64,000 nucleotides of DNA from Pontixanthobacter aestiaquae (GCF_009827455.1 NZ_WTYZ01000001.1:620001-684000); one strand, 5' to 3'; shown: positions 41,929 to 50,710, counted from the first letter of the stretch. Notes: a model not told the origin generated them from the letters alone. Made by a program: numbers and translations.

Positions 41929-43437
41929 TCAAAGCGCATCGACCGGTACGGTCAGTGCCGCAACCAGTCCGCTTTCCTCAAACGCTCGGTTCAATTCACC
42001 GCGCAATTGCCCATTGACAGTCCGTTCGACCAAACGCGACCCGAAGCCTGTCCCAAGGTTTTGTTTGGGCGCAGGGCCGCCGACTTCCTGCCACCGGATT
42101 GCCACCAGCCCATCAGCTTCCTTGACGCTGATTTCGACTGACCCGGCAGCCACGGAGAAGGCGCCATATTTGGCAGAGTTTGTCGCCAGCTCATGAAAGA
42201 CCAATGCCAATGCAGTTGTAGAACGGTTGCTGACCGGCATATCGCTGCCCGTCATGCTTAAGCGGCCGCCAGATGTATCACCATACGGCGCAAGCAGTTT
42301 TGCGATCAGGCCGTGAAGCGTGTCGCCTTTGTCGGACCGGTCCTGCGTAACATAGGAATGCGCGCGATTGAGTGTATCGAGCGTCGCGTTGATGTCGTCC
42401 GAAAATGCGTTTGCCTCAGGATATTCGCGGCTCTTTAGTCGAACAAGCCCGCCGATGACCGCGAAAATATTTTTGATCCGGTGAGACAGTTCTTTGGCGA
42501 GCAATTCGCGCGCTTCTACCTGCCGCTTGGCCTCTTCGAAATCAGTGATCGTGCCAAACCAGCGCGGGCCTTCATCATTGTCACCGGCAACAGGCATGAC
42601 CCGCGTCAGGCTCCAGCGATAGGATCCGTCACGCTGTTTCAGCCGGAATTCGCCTTCGAACTCTTCCCCTCTGGCAAAAGTGTCGTACCAGTCGGTGAAA
42701 AGCGGCTCGTGATCATCCGGATGAATGATGGGACGCCAATCTTCGGCTTGCTTGGGTGATTCTACACCAACGATTTCCTCAAATTGTGCGTTCACATAGT
42801 CGAACGATCCATCCGCGCGGATAGAAAATGCAATGTCGGGGAGGCTGTCAATCAGCGTACGCAGACGCCGCTCGCTTTTTTGCAACTCGGCGCGCTGCTC
42901 CAGATTTTCACGGCGATGGCGCAACCGGCGCATAACCGATGAAGCAAGCACCTGCAAACCGTCGCGCTGGATGTCGCTAAGCCCATCTGGCCGTGCCTTC
43001 GTGTCGATTACGCACAGCGAGCCGAGCGGCGCGCCTTCATGCGAAATCAGCGGCGCACCGGCGTAAAAGCGGATATGCGGATGGCCGGTAACAAGCGGGT
43101 TGGTTTCAAAACGCGAATCGCTGAGTGCATCGGGTATAACCAGCGGCTCGGGTTCGAGCATGGCATGCGCGCAAAACGAGGTCGGGCGAGGCGTCTCCCG
43201 CTCCTCCAAGCCCGCGCGGGCCAGAAACCGCTGCCGCTCTTTTTCAACTAGGCTGACAAGCGCGACAGGCGCATCGCACAATTTTGCCACATAGCTGGTA
43301 ATTTCTGCCAGTTCCGGATCGTCTTCCAGTGCGTCCAACCCATATGCCGATAGCACGGACAAACGAGTGTCCTCGCCGCACATTGCAGGCTCCGGCGGCT
43401 CCCCAACTGGCCAAGGTTTTAGAGTGTCCAACTTCAT
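41929..43437 (-). CDS. HWE-family sensor histidine kinase with GAF and PAS domains
   Basis: A 502-residue cytoplasmic kinase. An N-terminal GAF-like domain (about 30-180, PTSFCAHAMLEPEPLVIPDA) is followed by a PAS domain (about 190-325, FSIRADGSFDYVNAQFEEIVG) and an HWE/HisKA_2-type kinase core with the phospho-acceptor in AKELSHRIKN and the N-box FHELATNSAKYGAFS. Such kinases often sense light or act in the general stress response. The PAS domain lacks an obvious photoactive Cys motif (NCRFLQ), so it is not a classical LOV domain. ATG 43437 was chosen over the longer frame to 43479. No response regulator is adjacent. Confidence 0.88.
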   Translation of the reverse strand: MKLDTLKPWPVGEPPEPAMCGEDTRLSVLSAYGLDALEDDPELAEITSYVAKLCDAPVALVSLVEKERQRFLARAGLEERETPRPTSFCAHAMLEPEPLVIPDALSDSRFETNPLVTGHPHIRFYAGAPLISHEGAPLGSLCVIDTKARPDGLSDIQRDGLQVLASSVMRRLRHRRENLEQRAELQKSERRLRTLIDSLPDIAFSIRADGSFDYVNAQFEEIVGVESPKQAEDWRPIIHPDDHEPLFTDWYDTFARGEEFEGEFRLKQRDGSYRWSLTRVMPVAGDNDEGPRWFGTITDFEEAKRQVEARELLAKELSHRIKNIFAVIGGLVRLKSREYPEANAFSDDINATLDTLNRAHSYVTQDRSDKGDTLHGLIAKLLAPYGDTSGGRLSMTGSDMPVSNRSTTALALVFHELATNSAKYGAFSVAAGSVEISVKEADGLVAIRWQEVGGPAPKQNLGTGFGSRLVERTVNGQLRGELNRAFEESGLVAALTVPVDAL

Positions 43438-43591
43438 TGCGTCCCGCGCAACACTAGGGGGAAAGGTGAACCATATCAACGACTTTGCGTAACCGACAAA
43501 ACATGCGGAGCGTCCCTTGATTCTATTCGATTTAATCCTGTTTGCGGGCTTCGCTGCGCTCGGCTATGCGCTTTTACAACAAGGAGTTTTT

Positions 43592-44758
43592 ATGCGCGCG
43601 ACCCCCGATTTTGACTTTCAACTGGGTGAAACAGCGGAAATGATTCGCGATACCACCGCCCGCTTTGCCGATGAGCAGATCATGCCTCTCGCAGAGAAAG
43701 CGGACCGCGAAGACTGGTTTCCCAAAGAACTATGGCCGCAAATGGGCGAGTTGGGCCTGCACGGCCTGACCGTTGATGAGGAAGATGGCGGCCTCGGCCT
43801 CGGCTATCTGGAGCATGTGATTGCGGTTGAGGAAGTCAGCCGCGCTAGCGCGTCGGTGGGCCTGTCCTACGGCGCGCATTCCAATCTGTGCGTCAACCAG
43901 ATCCGCCGCTGGGGCAATCCCGAGCAGAAGGCCAAATATTTGCCTAAGCTAATTTCAGGCGAGCATGTCGGGTCGCTTGCGATGAGCGAGGCCGGCGCAG
44001 GTTCTGACGTCGTGTCGATGAAGCTGAAGGCAGATGCGGTACAAGGCGGCTATGTCCTCAACGGCACAAAATTCTGGATCACCAATGCGACCTGCGCTGA
44101 TACGTTGGTGGTCTATGCCAAGACCGCGCCCGAGCAGGGCAGCCGCGGCATCACCGCGTTCCTGATCGAGAAAGACATGCCCGGTTTCAGCATCGGCCAG
44201 AAGATCGACAAAATGGGTATGCGCGGCTCCCCCACGGCAGAACTGGTGTTCGACGATTGCGAAGTGCCCGAAGAAAATGTCATGGGCCCGCTCCATGGCG
44301 GGGTCGGTGTGTTGATGAGCGGGCTCGATTACGAGCGCGTGGTTCTGGCCGGATTGCAGCTGGGCATTATGCAGGCGTGTTTGGATACAGTGATCCCGTA
44401 TCTGCGCGAGCGGAAGCAGTTCGGTAAGCCTATCGGATCGTTCCAACTGATGCAGGCCAAGGTCGCCGATATGTATGTCGCGCTGCAATCGGCGAGGGCT
44501 TATACCTATGCGGTGGCCAAAAGCTGCGATGCCGAGCAGACAACGCGCTTCGATGCCGCTGGTTGCATTTTGCTGGCGTCGGAGAACGCCTTCAAAGTGG
44601 CAGCCGAAGCCGTGCAGGCCTTGGGCGGCGCTGGCTATACCAAAGACTGGCCGGTTGAGCGGTATCTGCGCGATGCGAAACTGCTCGACATTGGAGCAGG
44701 CACGAACGAGATTCGTCGCATGCTCATTGGGCGCGAACTGATCGGGGCGGCGGGGTGA
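43592..44758 (+). CDS. ivd: Isovaleryl-CoA dehydrogenase (acyl-CoA dehydrogenase)
   Basis: A 388-residue FAD enzyme of leucine breakdown. It has the acyl-CoA dehydrogenase signatures [13 protein letters not shown] and [20 protein letters not shown]. The catalytic Glu lies in the helix motif [11 protein letters not shown], the placement typical of isovaleryl-CoA dehydrogenase rather than other family members. ATG 43592 has AAGGAG 9 bases upstream; the frame opens at 43517 but the extension is not family-like. The methylcrotonyl-CoA carboxylase beta gene follows, after a hairpin repeat, supporting the pathway. Confidence 0.9.
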   Translation: MRATPDFDFQLGETAEMIRDTTARFADEQIMPLAEKADREDWFPKELWPQMGELGLHGLTVDEEDGGLGLGYLEHVIAVEEVSRASASVGLSYGAHSNLCVNQIRRWGNPEQKAKYLPKLISGEHVGSLAMSEAGAGSDVVSMKLKADAVQGGYVLNGTKFWITNATCADTLVVYAKTAPEQGSRGITAFLIEKDMPGFSIGQKIDKMGMRGSPTAELVFDDCEVPEENVMGPLHGGVGVLMSGLDYERVVLAGLQLGIMQACLDTVIPYLRERKQFGKPIGSFQLMQAKVADMYVALQSARAYTYAVAKSCDAEQTTRFDAAGCILLASENAFKVAAEAVQALGGAGYTKDWPVERYLRDAKLLDIGAGTNEIRRMLIGRELIGAAG

Positions 44759-44780
44759 TGCGCCTATCCGGTTTGCTAAT

Positions 44781-44872
44781 CGTCATCCTGAACTTGTTTC
44801 AGGATCTATCTGCCCTAACCGAACTGAAGTCGTGTGTTGAAGAATGGATGCTGAAACCAGTTCAGCATGACG
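44781..44872. repeat. Inverted pair of palindromic REP-like hairpins
   Basis: The left unit is 44781-44806 and the right unit 44846-44872. They are inverted copies: the left reads CGTCATCCTGAACTTG then TTTCAGGAT, and the right, read on the minus strand, CGTCATGCTGAACTGG then TTTCAGCAT. Each folds on itself (TCCTGAA/TTCAGGA and TGCTGAA/TTCAGCA), with a compensatory C-G to G-C swap between copies. The spacer is about 39 bases. The outer end of the right unit (CGGAG) provides the Shine-Dalgarno of the next gene. Confidence 0.8.
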
Positions 44873-44882
44873 GAGTAAAACT

Positions 44883-46487
44883 ATGACCGCACCCGTTCTG
44901 ACATCGAAACTGGATATCGAAAGCCCTGATGCGAAAGCCAATACAGCGCATAATCGCGGGTTGGTGGATGATTTGCGTGAGAAGGTCGCGAAGACCGCCC
45001 TCGGCGGCTCCGAAGGTAGCCGTGAGCGCCATGTTGGGCGCGGCAAACTGCTCCCGCGCGACCGCGTCGAGCGGCTGCTTGATCCCGGTTCGCCGTTTCT
45101 GGAGATTGGCCAGCTCGCGGCGAATGGCATGTATGGCAAGGATGATATTGCCGCTGCGGGTATGATCGCGGGGATCGGCCGCGTGTCGGGTCGGCAGGCG
45201 ATGATCGTCTGCAACGACGCCACCGTGAAAGGCGGCACGTATTATCCGATGACGGTGAAGAAGCATCTTCGCGCGCAGGAAATTGCGCAGGAGAACAATT
45301 TGCCCTGCGTCTATCTAGTCGATAGCGGCGGCGCGAATTTGCCGCATCAAGCAGAGGTGTTTCCGGACCGCGACCACTTTGGCCGCATCTTCTTCAACCA
45401 GGCCAATATGTCGGCGCGCGGTATTCCGCAGATTGCTTGTGTGATGGGCAGCTGCACCGCTGGCGGGGCCTATGTTCCCGCCATGTCGGACGAGACGGTA
45501 ATTGTGCGTGAGCAAGGCACGATCTTCCTCGCCGGACCGCCGCTGGTGAAAGCCGCAACGGGTGAAGAAATCAGCGCCGAAGATTTGGGCGGCGGCGATC
45601 TACACGCCAAGAAATCAGGCGTGGTCGATCATCTGGCGGAAAATGACGAACATGCGTTGACAATTGTGCGCGATATTGTCAGCCATCTTGGCCCAAATGA
45701 AGGCGCCAAGGTTGAATTAAAAGACCCGCGACTACCCAAGTTCGATGCGGAAGAGCTCTACTCGATCATCCCCGACGATGTGCGCGCGCCGTACGATGTG
45801 AAGGAAGTAATCGCGCGGATCGTCGACGGCAGCGAGTTCCACGAATTCAAGGCGCATTATGGTAGCACTCTGGTGTGCGGCTTCGCGCATATTTGGGGCA
45901 TGCCGGTGGCGATCCTCGCCAACAATGGCGTGCTGTTTTCGGAAAGCGCGCAGAAGGGCGCGCACTTTATCGAACTGGCGGCCCAGCGCGGAATTCCACT
46001 ACTGTTCTTGCAGAATATCTCCGGCTTTATGGTCGGCGGGAAATATGAGGCGGAAGGCATCGCCAAGCATGGCGCGAAGCTGGTGACAGCGGTTGCCACG
46101 GCGCAGGTACCCAAGATCACGGTGGTAATCGGCGGCAGCTTCGGCGCGGGCAATTACGGCATGGCCGGCCGCGCTTACTCGCCGCGTTTCCTGTTCACCT
46201 GGCCCAATGCGCGCATCAGCGTGATGGGCGGTGAGCAAGCCGCATCGGTCCTCGCCACCGTCCACCGCGATGCTGATAGCTGGACCGAAGAAGAAGCCGA
46301 GGCCTTCAAAGCCCCGATCCGCCAGAAATATGAAGACGAAGGTAACCCATACTACGCCACCGCGCGGCTGTGGGATGACGGCGTGATTGATCCGGCACAG
46401 ACACGCGATGTGCTGGGTCTGGCCTTTGCCGCGACGCTAGAAGCACCGTTCGCAGATCGTCCAAGCTTCGGTGTGTTTAGGATGTGA
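44883..46487 (+). CDS. mccB: Methylcrotonoyl-CoA carboxylase beta subunit (carboxyltransferase)
   Basis: A 534-residue biotin-dependent carboxyltransferase of leucine catabolism, acting after isovaleryl-CoA dehydrogenase. It has N- and C-terminal crotonase-like domains with [34 protein letters not shown] and [20 protein letters not shown], all diagnostic for MCC-beta over propionyl-CoA carboxylase. The length is typical. ATG 44883 has GGAG upstream from the edge of the repeat. The alpha (biotin carboxylase) subunit and downstream pathway genes do not follow; a DUF559 element begins 4 bases after the stop. Confidence 0.94.
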   Translation: MTAPVLTSKLDIESPDAKANTAHNRGLVDDLREKVAKTALGGSEGSRERHVGRGKLLPRDRVERLLDPGSPFLEIGQLAANGMYGKDDIAAAGMIAGIGRVSGRQAMIVCNDATVKGGTYYPMTVKKHLRAQEIAQENNLPCVYLVDSGGANLPHQAEVFPDRDHFGRIFFNQANMSARGIPQIACVMGSCTAGGAYVPAMSDETVIVREQGTIFLAGPPLVKAATGEEISAEDLGGGDLHAKKSGVVDHLAENDEHALTIVRDIVSHLGPNEGAKVELKDPRLPKFDAEELYSIIPDDVRAPYDVKEVIARIVDGSEFHEFKAHYGSTLVCGFAHIWGMPVAILANNGVLFSESAQKGAHFIELAAQRGIPLLFLQNISGFMVGGKYEAEGIAKHGAKLVTAVATAQVPKITVVIGGSFGAGNYGMAGRAYSPRFLFTWPNARISVMGGEQAASVLATVHRDADSWTEEEAEAFKAPIRQKYEDEGNPYYATARLWDDGVIDPAQTRDVLGLAFAATLEAPFADRPSFGVFRM

Positions 46488-46490
46488 TCA

Positions 46491-46548
46491 ATCCTCCCCG
46501 AGCTTGCTCGGGGAGGGGGACCATGCGAAGCATGGTGGAGGGGAGGAT
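46491..46548. repeat. Left palindromic repeat of the DUF559 element
   Basis: Two hairpins in tandem: CCTCCCCGAG/CTCGGGGAGG with a CTTG loop (46493-46516), and ACCATGC/GCATGGT with a GAA loop (46520-46536), followed by GGAGGGGAGGAT. It begins 4 bases after the mccB stop. The final GGAGGGGAGG lies about 7 bases before the DUF559 start codon and acts as its ribosome-binding site. The right-hand inverted copy is at 46922-46983. Confidence 0.85.
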
Positions 46549-46552
46549 CACA

Positions 46553-46984
46553 ATGTTCAAAGACATCGCGCCACCCCCGAAAACCGGACCAGTCGGCAAA
46601 GCGCGAAAGCTACGCCAGAAGATGTCACTCCCCGAAGTGTTGCTCTGGAAGATATTGCGAACAAGGCCTCAAGGGCTGAAGTTTCGCCGACAGCATGCGT
46701 CTGGCGCGTATATTCTTGATTTCTATTGTAGCGATGCGCGGCTGGCTATTGAGGTTGACGGGATCGCGCATGACATGGGCGATCACCCGGATCGCGATAG
46801 CAACCGCGATGCATGGTTCGCTGAGCAAGGCATCAAGACATTGCGAATTCCTGCTTCTGAAGTGTTGCATGATTCCGATGCTGCCGCTGAGGCTCTAGTA
46901 ACATTCGCCAGATCGCTTTTACCCCTCCACCACCCAGCTGCGCTGGCCGGTCCCCCTCCCCAAGACGAGCTTGGGGAGGATTGA
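46553..46984 (+). CDS. DUF559 (Vsr-like PD-(D/E)XK) endonuclease-like protein enclosed by repeats
   Basis: A 143-residue protein of the DUF559 family, related to the very-short-patch-repair nuclease fold. Family features are KLRQKMSLPEVLLWKILR (N-terminal helices), FRRQHASGAYILDFYC (Asp of the catalytic set), AIEVDGIAHD (Glu-x-Asp), DSNRDAWF and the closing LRIPASEVL. ATG 46553 is preceded by GGAGG from the left repeat; the frame opens at 46484 but that start lies across mccB and the repeat. The last 20 residues and the stop are encoded entirely by the right repeat. Enzyme activity is unproven. Its stop overlaps the next start (TGATG). Confidence 0.85.
   Translation: MFKDIAPPPKTGPVGKARKLRQKMSLPEVLLWKILRTRPQGLKFRRQHASGAYILDFYCSDARLAIEVDGIAHDMGDHPDRDSNRDAWFAEQGIKTLRIPASEVLHDSDAAAEALVTFARSLLPLHHPAALAGPPPQDELGED
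46922..46983. repeat. Right palindromic repeat of the DUF559 element (inverted copy)
   Basis: Read on the minus strand this matches the left repeat: AATCCTCCCC, a variable stem tip, GGGGAGGGGGACC, a second hairpin with CCAGC/GCTGG, then GTGGAGGGG. The first stem is CCTCCCCAAG/CTTGGGGAGG, where the left copy has CCTCCCCGAG/CTCGGGGAGG, a compensatory G-C to A-T change. It encodes the C-terminal tail and stop of the DUF559 protein. Confidence 0.85.
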
Positions 46985-47517
46985 TGCGCCACATCAAAAC
47001 CGCCGCCACCCTCATCCTCTGCATCATCGCCATGCAATATCTACACGAGCTGGGTCATGCGCTGACGGCCAAGGCATTTGGATATAATGTGGTGATGACG
47101 ATCAATCGGGTGTCGGAGGTTCACGGTGTCGGATATTCGCCCATCTATGAGGCTAATTTGGTCGCTGCGGCTGGTCCGGCGGTGACCATTCTTATCGCTG
47201 TTCTGGCCTATTGGGCAAGGGCACGGCTTGGAGCGCTGGCCCCGATTGTCATCGGCAACGCGATGGTGATGCGGCTGATTGCATCTGTCGTCTCGTTCTC
47301 CAGCCCCAATGACGAAGCGCGGCTCAGCGCCAATCTGGGTATGCCTATATGGGTGCTTCCCGTTCTCGTCTGTACCGTCCTGATCGCAATCTTCGTGGCG
47401 ATAGCGCGTGAGCGAAAAATGGGTTGGCAATGGTATCTGGCGATGTGGGCAGGCGTCTCGATTGGCTATAGCGCGGTCATTATGGGGGAGAGCTATTTCC
47501 CGAGCTTTGTTCTTTAG
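46984..47517 (+). CDS. Membrane protein with HELGH zinc-metallopeptidase motif
   Basis: A 177-residue protein with five to six hydrophobic helices. HELGH lies in the first third (MQYLHELGHALTAKAFGY, about residues 20-37), the HExxH zinc site of site-2-protease-like (M50) enzymes. I see no clear NPDG-type third-ligand motif of classical S2P; a later SSPNDEARL could play that part. It may therefore be a minimal or divergent M50-like protein. ATG 46984 overlaps the DUF559 stop by 1 base, so its translation now depends on, or is coupled to, the repeat element. Confidence 0.7.
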   Translation: MRHIKTAATLILCIIAMQYLHELGHALTAKAFGYNVVMTINRVSEVHGVGYSPIYEANLVAAAGPAVTILIAVLAYWARARLGALAPIVIGNAMVMRLIASVVSFSSPNDEARLSANLGMPIWVLPVLVCTVLIAIFVAIARERKMGWQWYLAMWAGVSIGYSAVIMGESYFPSFVL

Positions 47518-47591
47518 CAATCCACAAGCACCGCTGCATCCCTCTCGATTTCCCTAACGTAACTGCTAGTCAGCACATACAGGGAGAGACT

Positions 47592-48230
47592 ATGACTGAC
47601 GCAACGGCCCGCGCGCACCATCGCGCACCATCATTGCTTTCGCGCATTGTGCGCCGGATCATCATCTGGATTTACAATCTCAAGGGCTGGAAAATCGATG
47701 GCGGCTTACCCAAAGATCTCGATAAATATGTGATTGCTGGCGCTCCGCATACCTCCAATTGGGACTTCGTTTTCTTTGCCGGTGCGACTGAGGTGGAGGG
47801 CGTCCGCCCCAATTTCATGGGCAAGCATACTTTGTTCAAAGGCATTATGCGTAATTTCATGTTCGATATGGGCGGCATCCCGATTGACCGGACCAAGCGG
47901 ATGAATGTGGTCGAGCAAGTCGCGGAGGAGTATGCGAAGCGCGATGAACTGGCGCTGGTGATCGCTGTCGAGGGATCGCGGACGACTGACGGCAGCTGGA
48001 AATCCGGTTTCTATAACATCGCTATGGCCGCGAAAGTCCCGATTGTTGCGGCCTGGGTGTGCAACGAGCGCAATGTTCTTGGTTTTAGCGATCCGTTCTG
48101 GCCAACGGGTAATTACGGCGAAGACCTCGCTAAAATCGCGGCCTTTATGCGGTCTAAACTGCCGGATTTCGAGCGTTACAAGGTGCTTGAGGCGCAGGCG
48201 AAAAAGTTGATACAGGACGCCAAAGCCTAA
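47592..48230 (+). CDS. 1-acyl-glycerol-3-phosphate acyltransferase-like protein
   Basis: A 212-residue PlsC-type acyltransferase. It has the catalytic HTSNWDF (HX4D variant, about 53-59) and EGSRT (EGTR-type substrate motif, about 127-131), with a short hydrophobic N-terminal helix (RIVRRIIIWIYN). It transfers an acyl group in membrane lipid synthesis; the exact acceptor is unknown. ATG 47592 is preceded by AGGGAGAG. It stands between the HELGH gene and the TetR regulator. Confidence 0.88.
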   Translation: MTDATARAHHRAPSLLSRIVRRIIIWIYNLKGWKIDGGLPKDLDKYVIAGAPHTSNWDFVFFAGATEVEGVRPNFMGKHTLFKGIMRNFMFDMGGIPIDRTKRMNVVEQVAEEYAKRDELALVIAVEGSRTTDGSWKSGFYNIAMAAKVPIVAAWVCNERNVLGFSDPFWPTGNYGEDLAKIAAFMRSKLPDFERYKVLEAQAKKLIQDAKA

Positions 48231-48320
48231 AATTTTTGCGTCCCGCAGGGTAAGCGGTTTAAGATCGGGCACCGATATCCTACATAGATTGCAGCTTACG
48301 CAGCTATCAGGGAAGGCGCG

Positions 48321-48947
48321 ATGACGCAGAACGATCTTCAAAGCGAGCGCAAGCGTCTGGTTCAAATGGCGATGCAGCTGATTGATCGGCGTGGTGCAGA
48401 GGTTGGGAAAACGACTTTGGCCTCCGAAGCGCAGATGTCGCGCTCTCGCATTGATGCAGTGTTCCCTGAAGAATCCGATCTTTTCGATGCTATTCTGGAA
48501 GATTGGTACGCGCCTGATATCGCGATCATGGAGGAGGTGCTCGATTCCGATCTACCGATCCAGCGCAAATTCTTCGAGTTCTTCGCTCGCCGTTTTGCCC
48601 GAGAGCGCGACCGCTTCCGCAAGGACCCGGCATCCTTCGCCCTGTATGTGGAACTCGGTACCGCGCGGATGGAACAAGTGCGCGGTTACATCGATTTGGC
48701 CGACCATTATATGAGCATTCTGGTGGCGCAGGCTCAGGCTGAAGGGTTCTTCGCTGACCTCAAGATCGACAAGGCGATGTCGCTGATCAACCAGATGGTG
48801 ATCTGCTATACATCCCCGCAGGTAATGATGATGCTCGACGAGCGTCTAACCGAAGAAAAACTCGGGGCGATCATCGACACGTTGTTTGCGGGCCTGTCGG
48901 GCAAGGAAAGCAGCGCGCGCGGGGTTGCCGGGTTGAAGCTGGCCTAA
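48321..48947 (+). CDS. TetR-family transcriptional regulator
   Basis: A 208-residue regulator. The N-terminal helix-turn-helix (about 10-55) has KTTLASEAQMSRSRIDAVFPEESDLF, typical of TetR proteins, and the C-terminal part is an all-helical ligand-binding domain. It is likely a repressor of a nearby or distant lipid or efflux gene. Its neighbour is the acyltransferase 90 bases upstream in the same direction. The effector is unknown. Confidence 0.87.
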   Translation: MTQNDLQSERKRLVQMAMQLIDRRGAEVGKTTLASEAQMSRSRIDAVFPEESDLFDAILEDWYAPDIAIMEEVLDSDLPIQRKFFEFFARRFARERDRFRKDPASFALYVELGTARMEQVRGYIDLADHYMSILVAQAQAEGFFADLKIDKAMSLINQMVICYTSPQVMMMLDERLTEEKLGAIIDTLFAGLSGKESSARGVAGLKLA

Positions 48948-48964
48948 GCGAACGAGATGGCAGC

Positions 48965-50710
48965 CTACTTGTTCTCGGTCACGCGCCCAAGCGCGGGTAG
49001 CTCCATTACATCAGCTGTCTGCAGATAGGCTTCAATCGCATCCAGATCGACCGGGCCGGTGACAATATCGGCGCCATCATTGAAAATGGTGAAGCTATCG
49101 CCGCCAGCGGCAAGAAAGCTGTTCATGGTGACGCGATATGTTGCAGCGGGATCAATCGCTTCGCCATCCAGCGTGACGGACACAACGCGCGCCCCCACGG
49201 GACGCCGCATATCATAGGTCATCGCAAAGCCTTTGGATGGCGAAAAGGTTTGGACGAAGCCCTCATCATCGAATTGCTGCTCGAGCAGGGCGAGCAATTG
49301 CGCGCCGGTAAAACTCTTGGTGATCAGCGTATTTCCGAAGGGTTGGACCGCATAGGCTTCACCATAGGTGATCGTGCCGTCCTCGGCTGGCGTCAGCCCG
49401 GTGCGGATCCCAGAATTGTTCATGAAAGCGATCTGCGCGCCCGCCTCCAGAGTGCCGAATAATTGCGCGTCAGCGATCAGATTGCCCAATGCTGTTTCTT
49501 CGGTCGACGGACCGGGATCTTTCGCTTCTCCCGAGATTTTGCCGATCGGTCGCTGCGCTGCTTCGCGTGATGCTTCCGAATAGCGCGCGACATAGGCGGC
49601 AATTTCGGGGTTCGCGGTGAATTGCTGATAGTCGGGGCTTGGTGTCGCAACATTGCCTTCGCGGTCAGTGCCCACGCTTTGAACCACAATGTTGTCGGCG
49701 GTTTTTACCATCACGTCGCCGGTATTCGGATCAACGGTCAGCGTGATATCGGTCAGCATGGATCCGCCATAACCCGCACTGGTCACCAGAAACTCGCGGC
49801 TCGGATCAATCGCTGAGTAATCGCAGACATAGGCGTTGTGGGTGTGGCCTGAGACGACGACATCGATCTTCGGATCAAGCTGCGCGAGAATGTCAAGCAG
49901 CGGTCCGGATACTCCGTCACAGCTTTTGTTGTTAAATCCGACTTCGGTGTAGAGCCCTTGGTGGATGGTCACGACAATTGCGTCGGCTCCGGCTTTCTGC
50001 AAGTCGGGGATCAGGTCGTTGATCGCATTGGCTTCGTCGGTGAAAGTAAGCCCCTCGACCCCGCTTGGTGTTACCAAAGTGGGGGTGTCTTTCAGCGTCA
50101 GCCCGATAATGCCGACTGCCACGTCCTGTCCGCCGACATCGAAGCGCTTGATCCCGTAGCCCGGGAACAGCGTATCGCCATCGGGCATAACAACATTGGC
50201 GGCGAGGAAGCGGAATTCGGCGCCTGGATAGGGGTTCTCGACCGCGCAAGGTTCGCGCAGGGTGTTCTGTTCGCAGCCGCCTTCTTGGATGCGCTTCAGC
50301 TCTTTCCATCCGCGATCAAATTCGTGATTGCCGACCGCATTGAAGTCCAGCCCGATGCGGTTCATCGCGCCGATGGCGGGCTCATCGAGGAAGATCGAGG
50401 ATACCAGCGGACTGCCGCCGATCAGATCACCCGCTGCAATGACGATACTATACTCCGACTGCGAACGATATTGCTCGACAGCCGTCGCAAGATAAGCCGC
50501 CCCGGCAGCGTAGACGCGCTGCGTCTGACCTGCATTGTCCATCACTCCGATAGGGCGGCGGATCGGTTCGATATTGCCGTGAAAATCGTTTAGCCCGATG
50601 ATCTTGATCGTGACCGGTTCAGTCTGCGCGAATTGAGCAGGCGCGTCGGGGACAGTGGCACAGGCAGAAACAGACAGGGCCGCGAGCGAGCTGAGGATTA
50701 AGCGGTTCAT
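48965..50710 (-). CDS. 5'-nucleotidase / 2',3'-cyclic phosphodiesterase lipoprotein (UshA-like)
   Basis: A 581-residue periplasmic or outer-membrane lipoprotein; the lipobox VSAC (Cys17) follows a short signal sequence. The metallophosphatase domain has GLNDFHGNIEP, AAGDLIGGSP, AVGNHEFDRG and VSGHTHNAYVCD (metal ligands). The C-terminal 5'-nucleotidase domain has NNSGIRTGL and YAVQPFGNTL. It should dephosphorylate extracellular nucleotides to scavenge phosphate and nucleosides. ATG 50710 fits. It is divergent from the serine hydrolase gene. Confidence 0.93.
   Translation of the reverse strand: MNRLILSSLAALSVSACATVPDAPAQFAQTEPVTIKIIGLNDFHGNIEPIRRPIGVMDNAGQTQRVYAAGAAYLATAVEQYRSQSEYSIVIAAGDLIGGSPLVSSIFLDEPAIGAMNRIGLDFNAVGNHEFDRGWKELKRIQEGGCEQNTLREPCAVENPYPGAEFRFLAANVVMPDGDTLFPGYGIKRFDVGGQDVAVGIIGLTLKDTPTLVTPSGVEGLTFTDEANAINDLIPDLQKAGADAIVVTIHQGLYTEVGFNNKSCDGVSGPLLDILAQLDPKIDVVVSGHTHNAYVCDYSAIDPSREFLVTSAGYGGSMLTDITLTVDPNTGDVMVKTADNIVVQSVGTDREGNVATPSPDYQQFTANPEIAAYVARYSEASREAAQRPIGKISGEAKDPGPSTEETALGNLIADAQLFGTLEAGAQIAFMNNSGIRTGLTPAEDGTITYGEAYAVQPFGNTLITKSFTGAQLLALLEQQFDDEGFVQTFSPSKGFAMTYDMRRPVGARVVSVTLDGEAIDPAATYRVTMNSFLAAGGDSFTIFNDGADIVTGPVDLDAIEAYLQTADVMELPALGRVTENK

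Noticed and set aside
43517..43591. N-terminal extension of isovaleryl-CoA dehydrogenase with a membrane-like segment
   Set aside because: The strong AAGGAG site points to ATG 43592, and the family starts there.
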